DNA from: SHLJ01 sp041618535
GTDB taxonomy: Bacteria; Bacteroidota; Bacteroidia; Flavobacteriales; Flavobacteriaceae
Length of the DNA stretch: 15,620 bases
Reading direction: 5' to 3'
Assembly (NCBI GenBank): GCA_041618535.1
Contig: JBFKFP010000056.1
Span: 1 to 15,620 of the forward strand
The position numbers and the translations under genes were made by a program. Below, one piece after another: positions 7,130 through 15,528 of this stretch. The notes below the pieces were generated by a model. It was not told where the DNA came from. It saw nothing but the letters and a program-made list of their open reading frames with translations, and searched no databases. The first letter of the stretch is position 1; each line of letters starts with the position of its first letter.

Positions 7130-8485
7130 ATGGCCAAGGTTTCTTCACAGGATTTAGGGGTTCAACCCATTGGGAAATTGCTTGTTAAACAAGCCGTTCC
7201 TGCATCTATCGGCATCTTGGTCATGTCGCTGAATATCCTGATCGATACTATTTTTGTCGGAAACTGGATCGGATCAATAGCCATTGCGGCTATTAATGTC
7301 GTTCTCCCGGTTTCTTTCTTTATCGCTGCCCTGGGAATGGCTATTGGCGTAGGGGGATCGTCCATAATTTCAAGGGCACTTGGAGCCGACAAGCAGGAAA
7401 AGGCTTTAAAGACCTTTGGAAATCAGCTGGCCCTCACAGTGGGTTTGACCACGACAATGGTCATATTCGGTCTGTACTTTATAGATGGTATTATTCCCGC
7501 CTTTGGAGGAAAAGGTGCGATTTTTGAACCTGCGAAAATATACTACCGTATTGTTTTATACGGGATCCCTTTATTGGCGCTTTGCATGATGGGTAACACC
7601 GTAATAAGGGCTGAAGGCAAGCCGAAGTTTGCCATGTATGCCATGTTGATCCCTTCTGTCGGGAACCTGGTGCTTGATGTTATCCTGATCAAGTTTTTCG
7701 ATTTTGGGATGCACGGCGCGGCCTGGGCAACCACCGGATCATACCTGCTTTGCTTCCTGTTCATCCTCTGGTTTTTTCTTTCGAAGAATTCCGAATTGAA
7801 GATCAACCCTGGTCATTTCCTTCTGAAAAAGTCGATAGTCAGTGAAATCGGTTCACTCGGGTTTGTTACCATGTCACGCCAGGCAACGGTTAGTGTCACA
7901 TACCTGCTTATGAATAATATCTTGTTCGATTTTGGCGGTGAGACTTCCGTAACTGCTTATGCTATTGTTGGCCGAATGCTGATGTTCGCCTTATTCCCCG
8001 TTTATGGCATTACCCAGGGCTTTTTGCCTATCGCTGGTTACAATTACGGGGCAAAGCAATACTCAAGGGTTAGGCTTTCCATTATTACGGCAATTAAATA
8101 CGCTGCCATTCTTGCGACGATTGTATTTGTGGCATTGATGGTTTTCCCCGAGGCGATTACGAGGATGTTTACCCAGGACATAGCTGTGGTGGAGGAAACC
8201 CCTTCCGCAATGCGATGGGTTTTCGCCGCAACTCCGATTATAGCTGTCCAACTGATTGGGGCTGCCTATTTCCAGGCTGTAGGGAAAGCGATACCTGCGT
8301 TGCTCTTGACCCTTTCCCGACAGGGGTTCTTTTTTATTCCATTATTGTTTATCCTCCCAAGGTTTTATGGTGAATTAGGAGTTTGGTTGGCCTTCCCGGT
8401 CTCTGATGTACTCTCTACAATTGTCACCGCCTATTTTCTTGACAGGGAGGTGAAATTAAATCTCCTGGCGAATTCAGAAGATTAG
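7130..8485 (+). CDS. MATE family efflux transporter
   Basis: This 451-residue polytopic inner-membrane protein has about 12 predicted hydrophobic segments in two pseudo-repeated halves, the hallmark of multidrug and toxic compound extrusion carriers driven by Na+ or H+. The N-terminal half opens with a family-typical block (PIGKLLVKQAVPASIGI, then LIDTIFVGNWIG and a GVGGSSIISRALGA stretch near 73-86). The second half begins near 235 with GFVTMSRQATVSVTYLL and has a matching FLPIAGYNYGAKQ stretch near 301-313. It looks closest to the MepA/DinF-like branches, but the substrate cannot be read from sequence. The length is normal for the family. It starts the plus-strand series and ends 45 bp before the large propeller gene; a near-palindrome covers its stop codon. 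Confidence 0.95.
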   Translation: MAKVSSQDLGVQPIGKLLVKQAVPASIGILVMSLNILIDTIFVGNWIGSIAIAAINVVLPVSFFIAALGMAIGVGGSSIISRALGADKQEKALKTFGNQLALTVGLTTTMVIFGLYFIDGIIPAFGGKGAIFEPAKIYYRIVLYGIPLLALCMMGNTVIRAEGKPKFAMYAMLIPSVGNLVLDVILIKFFDFGMHGAAWATTGSYLLCFLFILWFFLSKNSELKINPGHFLLKKSIVSEIGSLGFVTMSRQATVSVTYLLMNNILFDFGGETSVTAYAIVGRMLMFALFPVYGITQGFLPIAGYNYGAKQYSRVRLSIITAIKYAAILATIVFVALMVFPEAITRMFTQDIAVVEETPSAMRWVFAATPIIAVQLIGAAYFQAVGKAIPALLLTLSRQGFFFIPLLFILPRFYGELGVWLAFPVSDVLSTIVTAYFLDREVKLNLLANSED

Positions 8486-8500
8486 GGATTAATCCTTAAT
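8481..8500 (+). repeat. 20-bp near-palindrome at the MATE stop codon
   Basis: ATTAGGGATT/AATCCTTAAT is symmetrical at nine of ten positions and includes the MATE stop codon TAG (8483-8485). As RNA it could fold into a 7-bp stem with a 6-nt loop followed by TTTTAGTTT, which would be a weak terminator. As DNA it could be an operator for the downstream gene. Neither role is firmly supported. Confidence 0.3.
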
Positions 8501-8530
8501 TTTAGTTTCTCTTAAACAAACCATTGAAAT

Positions 8531-11500
8531 ATGCGAATTATGATTCTTATGATAGCAGCCTTGCTATCAACAGTATTGTTCAACCCCTTAAAATCTCAGA
8601 ATTTTGATGAATCTTATTACTCGGCTCTTGAATACAGGCTCGTTGGCCCCTTCCGTGGAGGCAGGAGTGCGGCAGTAACCGGGGTGCCAGGGAAACCAAA
8701 CCTTTTTTATTTTGGAGCAACCGGAGGCGGGATATGGAAAACCGAAGATGGAGGACGATCCTGGGAGAATATTTCAGACGGGTATTTTGGTGGAAGTATT
8801 GGTGCCATTACAGTCGCAAAAAGTGACCCTAATGTCATTTATGTTGGGGGTGGTGAAAAAACAGTGCGGGGGAATGTATCGTCTGGCTATGGAATATGGA
8901 AAAGTTTGGATGCCGGGAAGACATGGGTTTCATCAGGGCTGAAGAATTCAAGGCATATTCCGAGAATCGCTGTTCATCCAACCGACTTTAACACGGTTTA
9001 TGCAGGGGTACTCGGGAATATTTACAAGCCAACAGAGGATCGAGGTTTGTACAAGAGCACAGACGGAGGCAAAAGCTGGAAGAAGATATTGTTTTCCAAC
9101 AGGCATTCTGGTGTTGTCGATTTAATCATAGACCCGACTAATCCGCGAATAATTTATGCCTCGACATGGCGAGTGCAAAGAACCCCATACAGCCTGAGTT
9201 CGGGAGGAGATGGTTCCGCACTTTGGAAAAGCACCGATGAAGGGGCAACCTGGACCGAGATATCTAAAAACAAAGGGTTTCCAACTGATACGCTGGGGAT
9301 CATTGGTGTGACCGTTTCACCTTTAGACAATGAGCGTGTTTGGGCTATGGTTGAAAATAAAGATAAGGGCGGACTTTACCGGAGTGATGATGGAGGTGAA
9401 AGCTGGAACCTGGTGAACAGCGAAAGAAAACTCAGGCAGCGGGCATGGTATTATACCAGGGTATATGCAGATACAGAGGACATCGATAAAGTATATGTTC
9501 TGAATGTCCGCTATCACCGGAGTAATGATGGAGGGCGAACATTCAGTACGTATAATGCCCCGCACGGAGATCATCACGATCTATGGATCGCCCCGGAAAA
9601 TTCAGACAGGATGATAATAGGTGATGACGGCGGGGCACAGGTTACCTATGACGGCGGCGAGACCTGGAGCACTTATCACAATCAGCCAACATCACAGTTT
9701 TACAGGGTAACGACAGACAATCATTTCCCATACAGGATTTATGTGGCTCAGCAGGATAACAGCACCATCCGGATCCCGCATCGTACAGACGGATTCAATA
9801 TTGATGAGGACGATTGGGAAAGCACGGCCGGAGGCGAGTCGGCTCACATTGCTGTTGATCCGGAAAATAACGATATAGTTTACGGTGGAAGCTACGGCGG
9901 ATTCCTCACAAGGGTGAATCATGAAACAGGAACGGTGAGAGCGATAAACGTATGGCCAGACAACCCCATGGGTTATGGGGCTGAGGGGATGAAATACCGC
10001 TTCCAGTGGAATTTCCCAATTATTTTTTCTAAGCATAACCCGGATAGATTGTACACCTTTTCCCAGCACGTTCATGTAACGGAAAACGAAGGACAGTCGT
10101 GGAAAATAATAAGCGAGGATCTGACCCGAAATGATTCTTTAAAATTGAAATCCTCCGGAGGTCCGATCACCCAGGACAATACAGGGGTAGAGTATTACTG
10201 TACCATCTTTGCAGCCCAGGAGTCTGCATTGAAAGAAGGGCTGATATGGGTTGGAAGTGATGATGGCCTGGTTCATGTCACGCGTAACGGAGGAGCAAGC
10301 TGGGAAAATGTGACCCCTAAAGGCATGCCGGAGTGGATGATGATCAATAGCGTTGAACCGAGTGTTCACGATGAGGGGACATGCTACATAGCAGGAACAA
10401 AGTACAAGACGGGTGATTTTTCGCCATATCTATACAAAACCACAGATTACGGTAAGACCTGGACAAAGATCACTTCAGGAATTGCCGCTGAGCATTTTAC
10501 CAGGGTAGTAAGGGAAGATCCCAAACGAAAAGGCTTACTCTATGCGGGCACGGAAACAGGGATGTATATATCGTTTAATGATGGAAAGAACTGGAAACCA
10601 TTCCAGCTCAATCTTCCAATTGTCCCAATTACAGATTTGACCATCAAAGACAATAACCTTGTTGTTGCCACCCAGGGGCGTAGCGCATGGATCATTGACG
10701 ACCTGACCGTTATTCACCAGATGTATGATGCTGATCTGAGCTCAGACAAACTTTTCAAACCCAAGGATTCATACAGAATGAGAGGCGGCAGTTTCACTGG
10801 AAGTAAAACATCTGGCACCAACCATCCCAATGGTGTAATTACCTATTTCCACCTGAAGGATCTGGAGGAGGGTGATAAGGTGTCCTTATCTTATCTTGAC
10901 AGGGCTGGCGACACCATCAAGACCTTTAAGAATACCGATAAGAAAAATATGCTGAAGGTTGAAAAAGGCGCCAATAAGTTTGTGTGGGATATGATTTACG
11001 ACGGGGCAACAGATTTTGACGGGATGATCTTGTGGTGGGCGAGCTTAAGAGGCCCGAAGGCTGTGCCCGGAGAGTATAAAGTGGTACTAGACGTAAATGG
11101 AAAAACTCAGGAGCAGGCTTTCAACATCCTGGCAGATCCGAGATCGGAAAGCAGTTTGGAGGAAATGAAGAGACAATTCGAATTTATTAAAGATATTAAT
11201 GTAACAGTTGATGCAGCTCATAAGAGTATCAAAAAGATAAGGGCGATAAACAAGCAGTTGTCTGATTTTGAATCCCGATATAAGGATGACGAAAATGTCA
11301 AGGACCTGCTCGACAGGGCCAAAGAACTGAAGGAGTCCTTTTCAGAGATAGAGAAAGCACTTTATCAGACTAAAAACAGGAGCGGGCAGGATCCATTGAA
11401 TTTTCCTATCAGGCTTACAAACAAATTAGGTCATTTGAATTCTTTGGTAAGCCTGGGCGATTTTCCTCCAACCGATCAGGATATCGCTGTTAAAAATGAA

Positions 11501-11623
11501 TTGACCGGCAAGATCAATACGCAGTTACAAGCCTTTGATAAACTGATATCGGATGAGATCAAAGCCTTTAATACTGACTTCAACAGTAAAAATCTTAATT
11601 ATTTGTTTGTTGAGGAGGAATAA
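8531..11623 (+). CDS. Large secreted BNR/Asp-box beta-propeller protein (sortilin/VPS10-like; often annotated glycosyl hydrolase)
   Basis: This 1030-residue protein opens with a signal peptide (hydrophobic 4-18, likely cleavage near residue 22 before QNFDE). Eleven Asp-box-like motifs (S/T-x-D-x-G-x-S/T-W/F) can be placed at 71, 125, 176, 234, 285, 331, 372, 517, 584, 637 and 681. This fits two consecutive beta-propellers of the sortilin/VPS10 or xyloglucanase type. Boxes 8, 9 and 11 have Asn in place of the core Asp. Residues about 740-870 look like a beta-sandwich domain, and about 875-1015 is charged and helical, probably coiled coil, ending FVEEE. Such proteins are abundant in Bacteroidota and often annotated as glycosyl hydrolases, but their catalysis is mostly unproven. 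No C-terminal type IX sorting domain is evident. It sits 45 bp after the MATE gene and 55 bp before the kinase. Confidence 0.88.
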   Translation: MRIMILMIAALLSTVLFNPLKSQNFDESYYSALEYRLVGPFRGGRSAAVTGVPGKPNLFYFGATGGGIWKTEDGGRSWENISDGYFGGSIGAITVAKSDPNVIYVGGGEKTVRGNVSSGYGIWKSLDAGKTWVSSGLKNSRHIPRIAVHPTDFNTVYAGVLGNIYKPTEDRGLYKSTDGGKSWKKILFSNRHSGVVDLIIDPTNPRIIYASTWRVQRTPYSLSSGGDGSALWKSTDEGATWTEISKNKGFPTDTLGIIGVTVSPLDNERVWAMVENKDKGGLYRSDDGGESWNLVNSERKLRQRAWYYTRVYADTEDIDKVYVLNVRYHRSNDGGRTFSTYNAPHGDHHDLWIAPENSDRMIIGDDGGAQVTYDGGETWSTYHNQPTSQFYRVTTDNHFPYRIYVAQQDNSTIRIPHRTDGFNIDEDDWESTAGGESAHIAVDPENNDIVYGGSYGGFLTRVNHETGTVRAINVWPDNPMGYGAEGMKYRFQWNFPIIFSKHNPDRLYTFSQHVHVTENEGQSWKIISEDLTRNDSLKLKSSGGPITQDNTGVEYYCTIFAAQESALKEGLIWVGSDDGLVHVTRNGGASWENVTPKGMPEWMMINSVEPSVHDEGTCYIAGTKYKTGDFSPYLYKTTDYGKTWTKITSGIAAEHFTRVVREDPKRKGLLYAGTETGMYISFNDGKNWKPFQLNLPIVPITDLTIKDNNLVVATQGRSAWIIDDLTVIHQMYDADLSSDKLFKPKDSYRMRGGSFTGSKTSGTNHPNGVITYFHLKDLEEGDKVSLSYLDRAGDTIKTFKNTDKKNMLKVEKGANKFVWDMIYDGATDFDGMILWWASLRGPKAVPGEYKVVLDVNGKTQEQAFNILADPRSESSLEEMKRQFEFIKDINVTVDAAHKSIKKIRAINKQLSDFESRYKDDENVKDLLDRAKELKESFSEIEKALYQTKNRSGQDPLNFPIRLTNKLGHLNSLVSLGDFPPTDQDIAVKNELTGKINTQLQAFDKLISDEIKAFNTDFNSKNLNYLFVEEE

Positions 11624-11678
11624 ACAGGAAATGCCTGAGGCTGTGGCTTGATTCTTGCAGCGCAACGGAAATAAAAAC

Positions 11679-13130
11679 ATGAGCCAAAACAGCTTGTCTT
11701 TACGTTCTAGGATTTTTGTTTACATGATCCTTCTGGTGGTAGTGGCCTCTATATTGATTGCCGCGGTAACCATTTACCAGTACAATGAACAATCCCGGGA
11801 CTATCATGAACAGCGACTGGAACGTAAAGAATCTCAGTTGTTGTCACGAATTGACTATGTCCTGAGGCAAACCACCTACCCGGTTTCTACTGAAAACCTT
11901 CCGCTGATCTTCAAGGATAAGATTTATGAGATCGCAAATATCCAGAACATAGAGTTCAACCTCTATGGCCTTGAGGGAACATTGTTGAAAAGTTCCCAGC
12001 CATCGTTTGAGGCCGATACTATCATCAGGTGTATCCCGGCCGATGTGCTCTCAGATCTGTGGCAATCTATTGATAAACGTGTGGTCGTGAAGAATGAGCA
12101 ACTGGGGGCCAATTACCAATCGTCATATATCATTTTTTCAGATATCAGGGCTAAACCAATCGGCATTCTGAATGTCCCGTATTTCGAAGACGATTCCTTT
12201 AATGAAGCCGAACTTAGAGAATTCCTGAAACGCCTGGGGGTTACCTATTTTATCATGTTCCTGGTGGCTATTGCCTTCGCTTATTTTGTGTCTAAGTTCA
12301 TCACTCGCTCGCTGAAAACAATCAGTGATAAAATGAATGAAACAAGGCTTGAAAAACAGAATATGAAAATAGAATTAAAAGGGGCGAGCCAGGAAGTAGC
12401 CCTTTTAGTTGAAGCGTATAATAGTATGATCGATGAACTTGAAGAGAGCGCAGTGAAACTGGCAACAAGCGAACGGGAACAGGCCTGGCGCGAGATGGCA
12501 AAACAGGTTGCACATGAGATCAAGAATCCGCTTACTCCAATGCGATTGAGCGTGCAGAGCTTCCAGAGTAAATTTGATGCCAACGATCCCGAAATTGAGC
12601 AGAAGGTAGCGGAATTCAGCAAGACGCTTATTCAACAAATAGACACGATGAGTTCTATAGCTTCCGCCTTTTCGAACTTCGCGAAAATGCCTGCCCAGAA
12701 GAATGAGAACCTTAATGTTGTGGAGGTGGTAAATCTCGCCCTTGAGATATTTTCCGAAGATTATATCACATTTATCAAGGAGCAGGATGAGATAATTGCG
12801 AAATTCGACAGGACCCAGCTTATAAGGGTGGTTACGAACCTTGTAAAAAATGCGATCCAGGCCATGCCAAAAGAAATCAAACCTAAAATAGAGGTTAAGG
12901 TTATGGAAGAAAACGATCAGGTGGTAATTCTTATCAGCGATAATGGACTGGGAATATCCACGTTTAACCGAAACAAGATCTTTGAGCCGAAATTTACAAC
13001 TAAGTCCAGCGGAATGGGACTCGGATTACCGATTGTAAAAAATATTGTGGAAACCTACAACGGAAGCGTTACCTTTAATTCGGTTGAAGGAAAAGGAACA
13101 ACATTTAGGGTTGTATTTCCAAAAAACTGA
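11679..13130 (+). CDS. NtrY-like HAMP-domain sensor histidine kinase
   Basis: This is a 483-residue inner-membrane sensor kinase. TM1 spans about 12-34, a periplasmic sensing region of about 150 residues follows, TM2 spans about 186-205, and a HAMP linker runs to about 258. The dimerisation domain carries the phospho-acceptor His279 in VAHEIKNPLTPMRLS, whose HEIKNPLTP form resembles NtrY-type kinases. The ATPase domain shows the N-box NLVKNAIQAM (387-396), G1 DNGLG (421-425) and G2 GMGLGLPIV (445-453). All catalytic parts are intact. The ATG at 11679 is preferred to an in-frame TTG 24 bp upstream because MSQNSLSLRS leads directly into TM1. No response regulator is encoded nearby, so its partner is elsewhere. 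It ends 16 bp before the crotonase gene and is probably co-transcribed with it. Confidence 0.92.
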   Translation: MSQNSLSLRSRIFVYMILLVVVASILIAAVTIYQYNEQSRDYHEQRLERKESQLLSRIDYVLRQTTYPVSTENLPLIFKDKIYEIANIQNIEFNLYGLEGTLLKSSQPSFEADTIIRCIPADVLSDLWQSIDKRVVVKNEQLGANYQSSYIIFSDIRAKPIGILNVPYFEDDSFNEAELREFLKRLGVTYFIMFLVAIAFAYFVSKFITRSLKTISDKMNETRLEKQNMKIELKGASQEVALLVEAYNSMIDELEESAVKLATSEREQAWREMAKQVAHEIKNPLTPMRLSVQSFQSKFDANDPEIEQKVAEFSKTLIQQIDTMSSIASAFSNFAKMPAQKNENLNVVEVVNLALEIFSEDYITFIKEQDEIIAKFDRTQLIRVVTNLVKNAIQAMPKEIKPKIEVKVMEENDQVVILISDNGLGISTFNRNKIFEPKFTTKSSGMGLGLPIVKNIVETYNGSVTFNSVEGKGTTFRVVFPKN

Positions 13131-13146
13131 TCAAGCAATAAATAAA

Positions 13147-13929
13147 ATGGACTACAACAATATCCTTTCAGAATTTGATGATGGTATAGAGATAATTACC
13201 ATAAACAGGCCCTCCAAGCTGAATGCCTTGAACCGTGAGACAATAGGGGAATTAAACCAGGCCCTGAGTGATGCAAATTCGGATGATGAGGTAAAGGTGA
13301 TCATTCTGACAGGAAGTGGTGAAAAGGCATTTGTGGCAGGTGCGGATATCAGTGAATTCGCCCATTTTGATGTCAACCAGGGAAAACAGCTTGCTGCAGA
13401 TGGCCAGGAACTGCTTTTCGACTTTGTTGAGTCGTTATCAACTCCTGTAATTGCCGCTGTAAACGGGTTTGCCCTGGGCGGTGGACTTGAATTAGCGATG
13501 TCTTGCCATTTTCGAATTGCGAGCGATAATGCCAAAATGGGTCTTCCTGAAGTGTCATTGGGAGTTATTCCGGGATATGGAGGAACACAACGCCTGACAC
13601 AACTTGTTGGAAAAGGTCGTGCAATGGAAATGATCACCACCGCCGGAATGATCAATGCCGAACAGGCCCTGGATTATGGGCTTGTTAACCATGTTCTTCC
13701 GCAGGAAGAATTGCTTGAGTACTGTAAAGGAGTAGCAGCCAAGATTATGCGAAACTCTCCTGTAGCCGTCGGGGCTGCGATCAAGGCGGTAAACGCGAGC
13801 TTAAAGAAAGGGGTCAATGGCTTCCGTGTCGAGATCGAGCAGTTCGGCTATTGTTTCGGCACAGAGGATTTCAAGGAAGGAACTTCTGCATTCCTCGAGA
13901 AAAGAAAAGCAGATTTTCCCGGAAAATAG
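13147..13929 (+). CDS. Enoyl-CoA hydratase/isomerase family protein (crotonase)
   Basis: This 260-residue cytosolic enzyme is of normal crotonase length. It would add water to trans-2-enoyl-CoA thioesters, as in fatty-acid beta-oxidation or butanoyl-CoA metabolism. The oxyanion-hole segments AGADISEF (64-71) and GFALGGGLELAM (107-118) are clear. Both catalytic glutamates of true hydratases are present and 20 residues apart: Glu115 (GGGLEL) and Glu135 (LPEVSLGVIPGYGG), matching Glu144/Glu164 of rat crotonase. This argues for real hydratase activity rather than a divergent superfamily member. The start at ATG 13147 gives the standard N-terminus; longer in-frame starts lie inside the kinase gene. 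It follows the kinase by 16 bp and converges on the oxidoreductase with 2 bp between stop codons. No other beta-oxidation genes are adjacent, so the exact substrate is open. Confidence 0.95.
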   Translation: MDYNNILSEFDDGIEIITINRPSKLNALNRETIGELNQALSDANSDDEVKVIILTGSGEKAFVAGADISEFAHFDVNQGKQLAADGQELLFDFVESLSTPVIAAVNGFALGGGLELAMSCHFRIASDNAKMGLPEVSLGVIPGYGGTQRLTQLVGKGRAMEMITTAGMINAEQALDYGLVNHVLPQEELLEYCKGVAAKIMRNSPVAVGAAIKAVNASLKKGVNGFRVEIEQFGYCFGTEDFKEGTSAFLEKRKADFPGK

Positions 13930-13931
13930 GA

Positions 13932-15356
13932 TTATTTAACTTCCCAGCCCGATCTGTAATCTCGGGTCACCCAATTATTGGCCTTATCGTAATTGGTCAC
14001 CTTCATCGCATCGCCATCCCACTTTAGTTTACGTCTTCCAGGATAGTCGAACGGAGCCCAGTCGGTTGGTTTTTTCCCTTCTTTCAGCACCTTATACTGA
14101 AACGCCTTTATGGCGAGATTTCCCATCAGGACAGCCTCTGTCAATGGCCCGGCATAAGAGAAAGGGGAGGAAGTGGGGATACCGTCAAGGCAGCCCTCAA
14201 CCCAATTATTTGCATGTCCGCTGAATCCATTTTTAACCCTGGGAATAGTGGGATCAGGTTTTTTCCAGTCATTCATTTTTTCAGAAGGAAGAAGCCTTGG
14301 GTTTCGGGAATAACAATCTGTAACCAGCATTCCCTTTGTTCCATAGAATAAACTTCCACCATTCCAGTCACCTATCATCTCATTATCTTTTAATTCATCC
14401 GGCAGATCAGGCATGATCCCGCCGTCATACCAATTGAGGGCGATTTCGCCCTGTTGTTCTGTCCTGAATTTCAGCCGGACAATCGATGATGGCGGACAAG
14501 CTTTATCATAATTAGCTTCAATAAAATCACCTGCCCAAACTGTCGTGCAACTGGCTTCAGCCTCATAAGGATAACCCAATTTCAAGGTCCTGAATGGTGT
14601 TTCCATTATATGACAGCCCATATCACCTAGTCCGCCGGTTCCAAAATCCCACCAGCCACGCCATTTGAAGGGCAGATAGGCAGAATGATAAGGGCGCTCC
14701 CTGGCCGGACCCAGCCAAAGATCCCAATCGAGACCCTCAGGTACGGGCTCACCTTCATTAATATTGCGTAAACCCTGTGGCCAAACCGGGCGATTGGTCC
14801 AGCAATCAACGCGTTCCACCTGCCCTATTGCTCCAGCTTCTATCCATTCCTGTGCCTCCCGGATTCCGTCTGACGAGCTACCCTGGTTCCCCATCTGCGT
14901 TACAATGCCCTGTTCCCTGGCCACTTCGGTCAGCAAACGAGCTTCGTAAATATTATGAGTTAGGGGTTTTTCAACATAGGCATGCTTTTTTGCACGCATG
15001 AACGGCAGGGCTATCACAGCATGAGTATGATCGGGAGTGCCCACGGTAAAGGCATCAATCTCGTTGATATGATTGTCTAGAATTCTTCTGAAGTCTTTAT
15101 ATCTCGAGGCTTTTGAATGAGCTTTGTAGCTGGCCTCCGCACGGCGGTCATCCACATCACAAAGGGCGACAAATTTCACCTTTCCGGTAGCATTCAACTC
15201 CCTTACGATTCCACCACCGCGGCCGCCGACGCCAATACATGCTACGTAAAGGGTATCGCTGGGAGGTACATGGCAACCTCCCAGCACATAGCTGGGAACT
15301 ATACTAAATGCCGCAGCTGCCCCTGCGGTCCGTTTGATAAATTGACGTCGTTTCAT
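13932..15356 (-). CDS. Tat-exported Gfo/Idh/MocA family oxidoreductase
   Basis: This 474-residue NAD(P)-dependent oxidoreductase probably acts on a sugar or sugar derivative outside the cytoplasm. The N-terminus MKRRQFIKRTAG is a twin-arginine signal, followed by a hydrophobic stretch and LGGC (25-28), which could act as a lipobox with Cys28 lipidated. A Rossmann fold follows, with GVGGRG (42-47, GxGxxG), an acidic residue after strand 2 (CDVDD, 66-70), GTPDHTHA (106-113) and the family's EKP motif (129-131) with catalytic Lys130. The C-terminal half is the usual alpha/beta substrate domain. Tat export allows the cofactor to be loaded before transport. The family is large and expanded in Bacteroidota and Planctomycetes, so the substrate cannot be named. 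It converges with the crotonase gene and no pathway partner is visible in the window. Confidence 0.93.
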   Translation of the reverse strand: MKRRQFIKRTAGAAAAFSIVPSYVLGGCHVPPSDTLYVACIGVGGRGGGIVRELNATGKVKFVALCDVDDRRAEASYKAHSKASRYKDFRRILDNHINEIDAFTVGTPDHTHAVIALPFMRAKKHAYVEKPLTHNIYEARLLTEVAREQGIVTQMGNQGSSSDGIREAQEWIEAGAIGQVERVDCWTNRPVWPQGLRNINEGEPVPEGLDWDLWLGPARERPYHSAYLPFKWRGWWDFGTGGLGDMGCHIMETPFRTLKLGYPYEAEASCTTVWAGDFIEANYDKACPPSSIVRLKFRTEQQGEIALNWYDGGIMPDLPDELKDNEMIGDWNGGSLFYGTKGMLVTDCYSRNPRLLPSEKMNDWKKPDPTIPRVKNGFSGHANNWVEGCLDGIPTSSPFSYAGPLTEAVLMGNLAIKAFQYKVLKEGKKPTDWAPFDYPGRRKLKWDGDAMKVTNYDKANNWVTRDYRSGWEVK

Positions 15357-15486
15357 AAAGATGGTTATTAGAACAAAATGAATTTACAAAAAAAATAGTC
15401 CTCTGCAGTTGTGTCATTCATTAGTAATTATGAATTAAAGTTCAATTCCGGTATTGGAGATTGATCAATTGACCTTTCGAATGTCT

Positions 15487-15520
15487 GATTAAAATGTGTA
15501 GTTTTAATCCATTTAATCCA
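15487..15520 (+). promoter_or_regulatory. Palindrome plus tandem 9-mers before the last gene
   Basis: GATTAAAA (15487-15494) and TTTTAATC (15502-15509) form a perfect 8-bp inverted repeat with a 7-bp spacer. TTTAATCCA is then repeated in tandem (15503-15511 and 15512-15520), ending 8 bp before the ATG at 15529. A TAGTTTTA sequence (15499-15506), one mismatch from the -7 consensus, lies inside the palindrome, so a bound regulator would block that promoter. The nearest good TTG upstream is 27 bp away, outside the usual 17-23 bp, so the promoter call is weak. Confidence 0.35.
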
Positions 15521-15528
15521 ATTTCTAA

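Noticed and set aside
13152..13655. A 167-codon open frame antisense to the crotonase gene.
   Set aside because: It mirrors a strongly conserved enzyme gene, its composition (Ser/Pro-rich) is typical of an antisense shadow, and no start signal precedes it.
13913..13927. A 15-bp palindrome ATTTTCC-C-GGAAAAT at the end of the crotonase gene, first considered as a terminator.
   Set aside because: It has a single-base centre, so no stable loop can form, there is no T-run on either strand, and it lies within codons.
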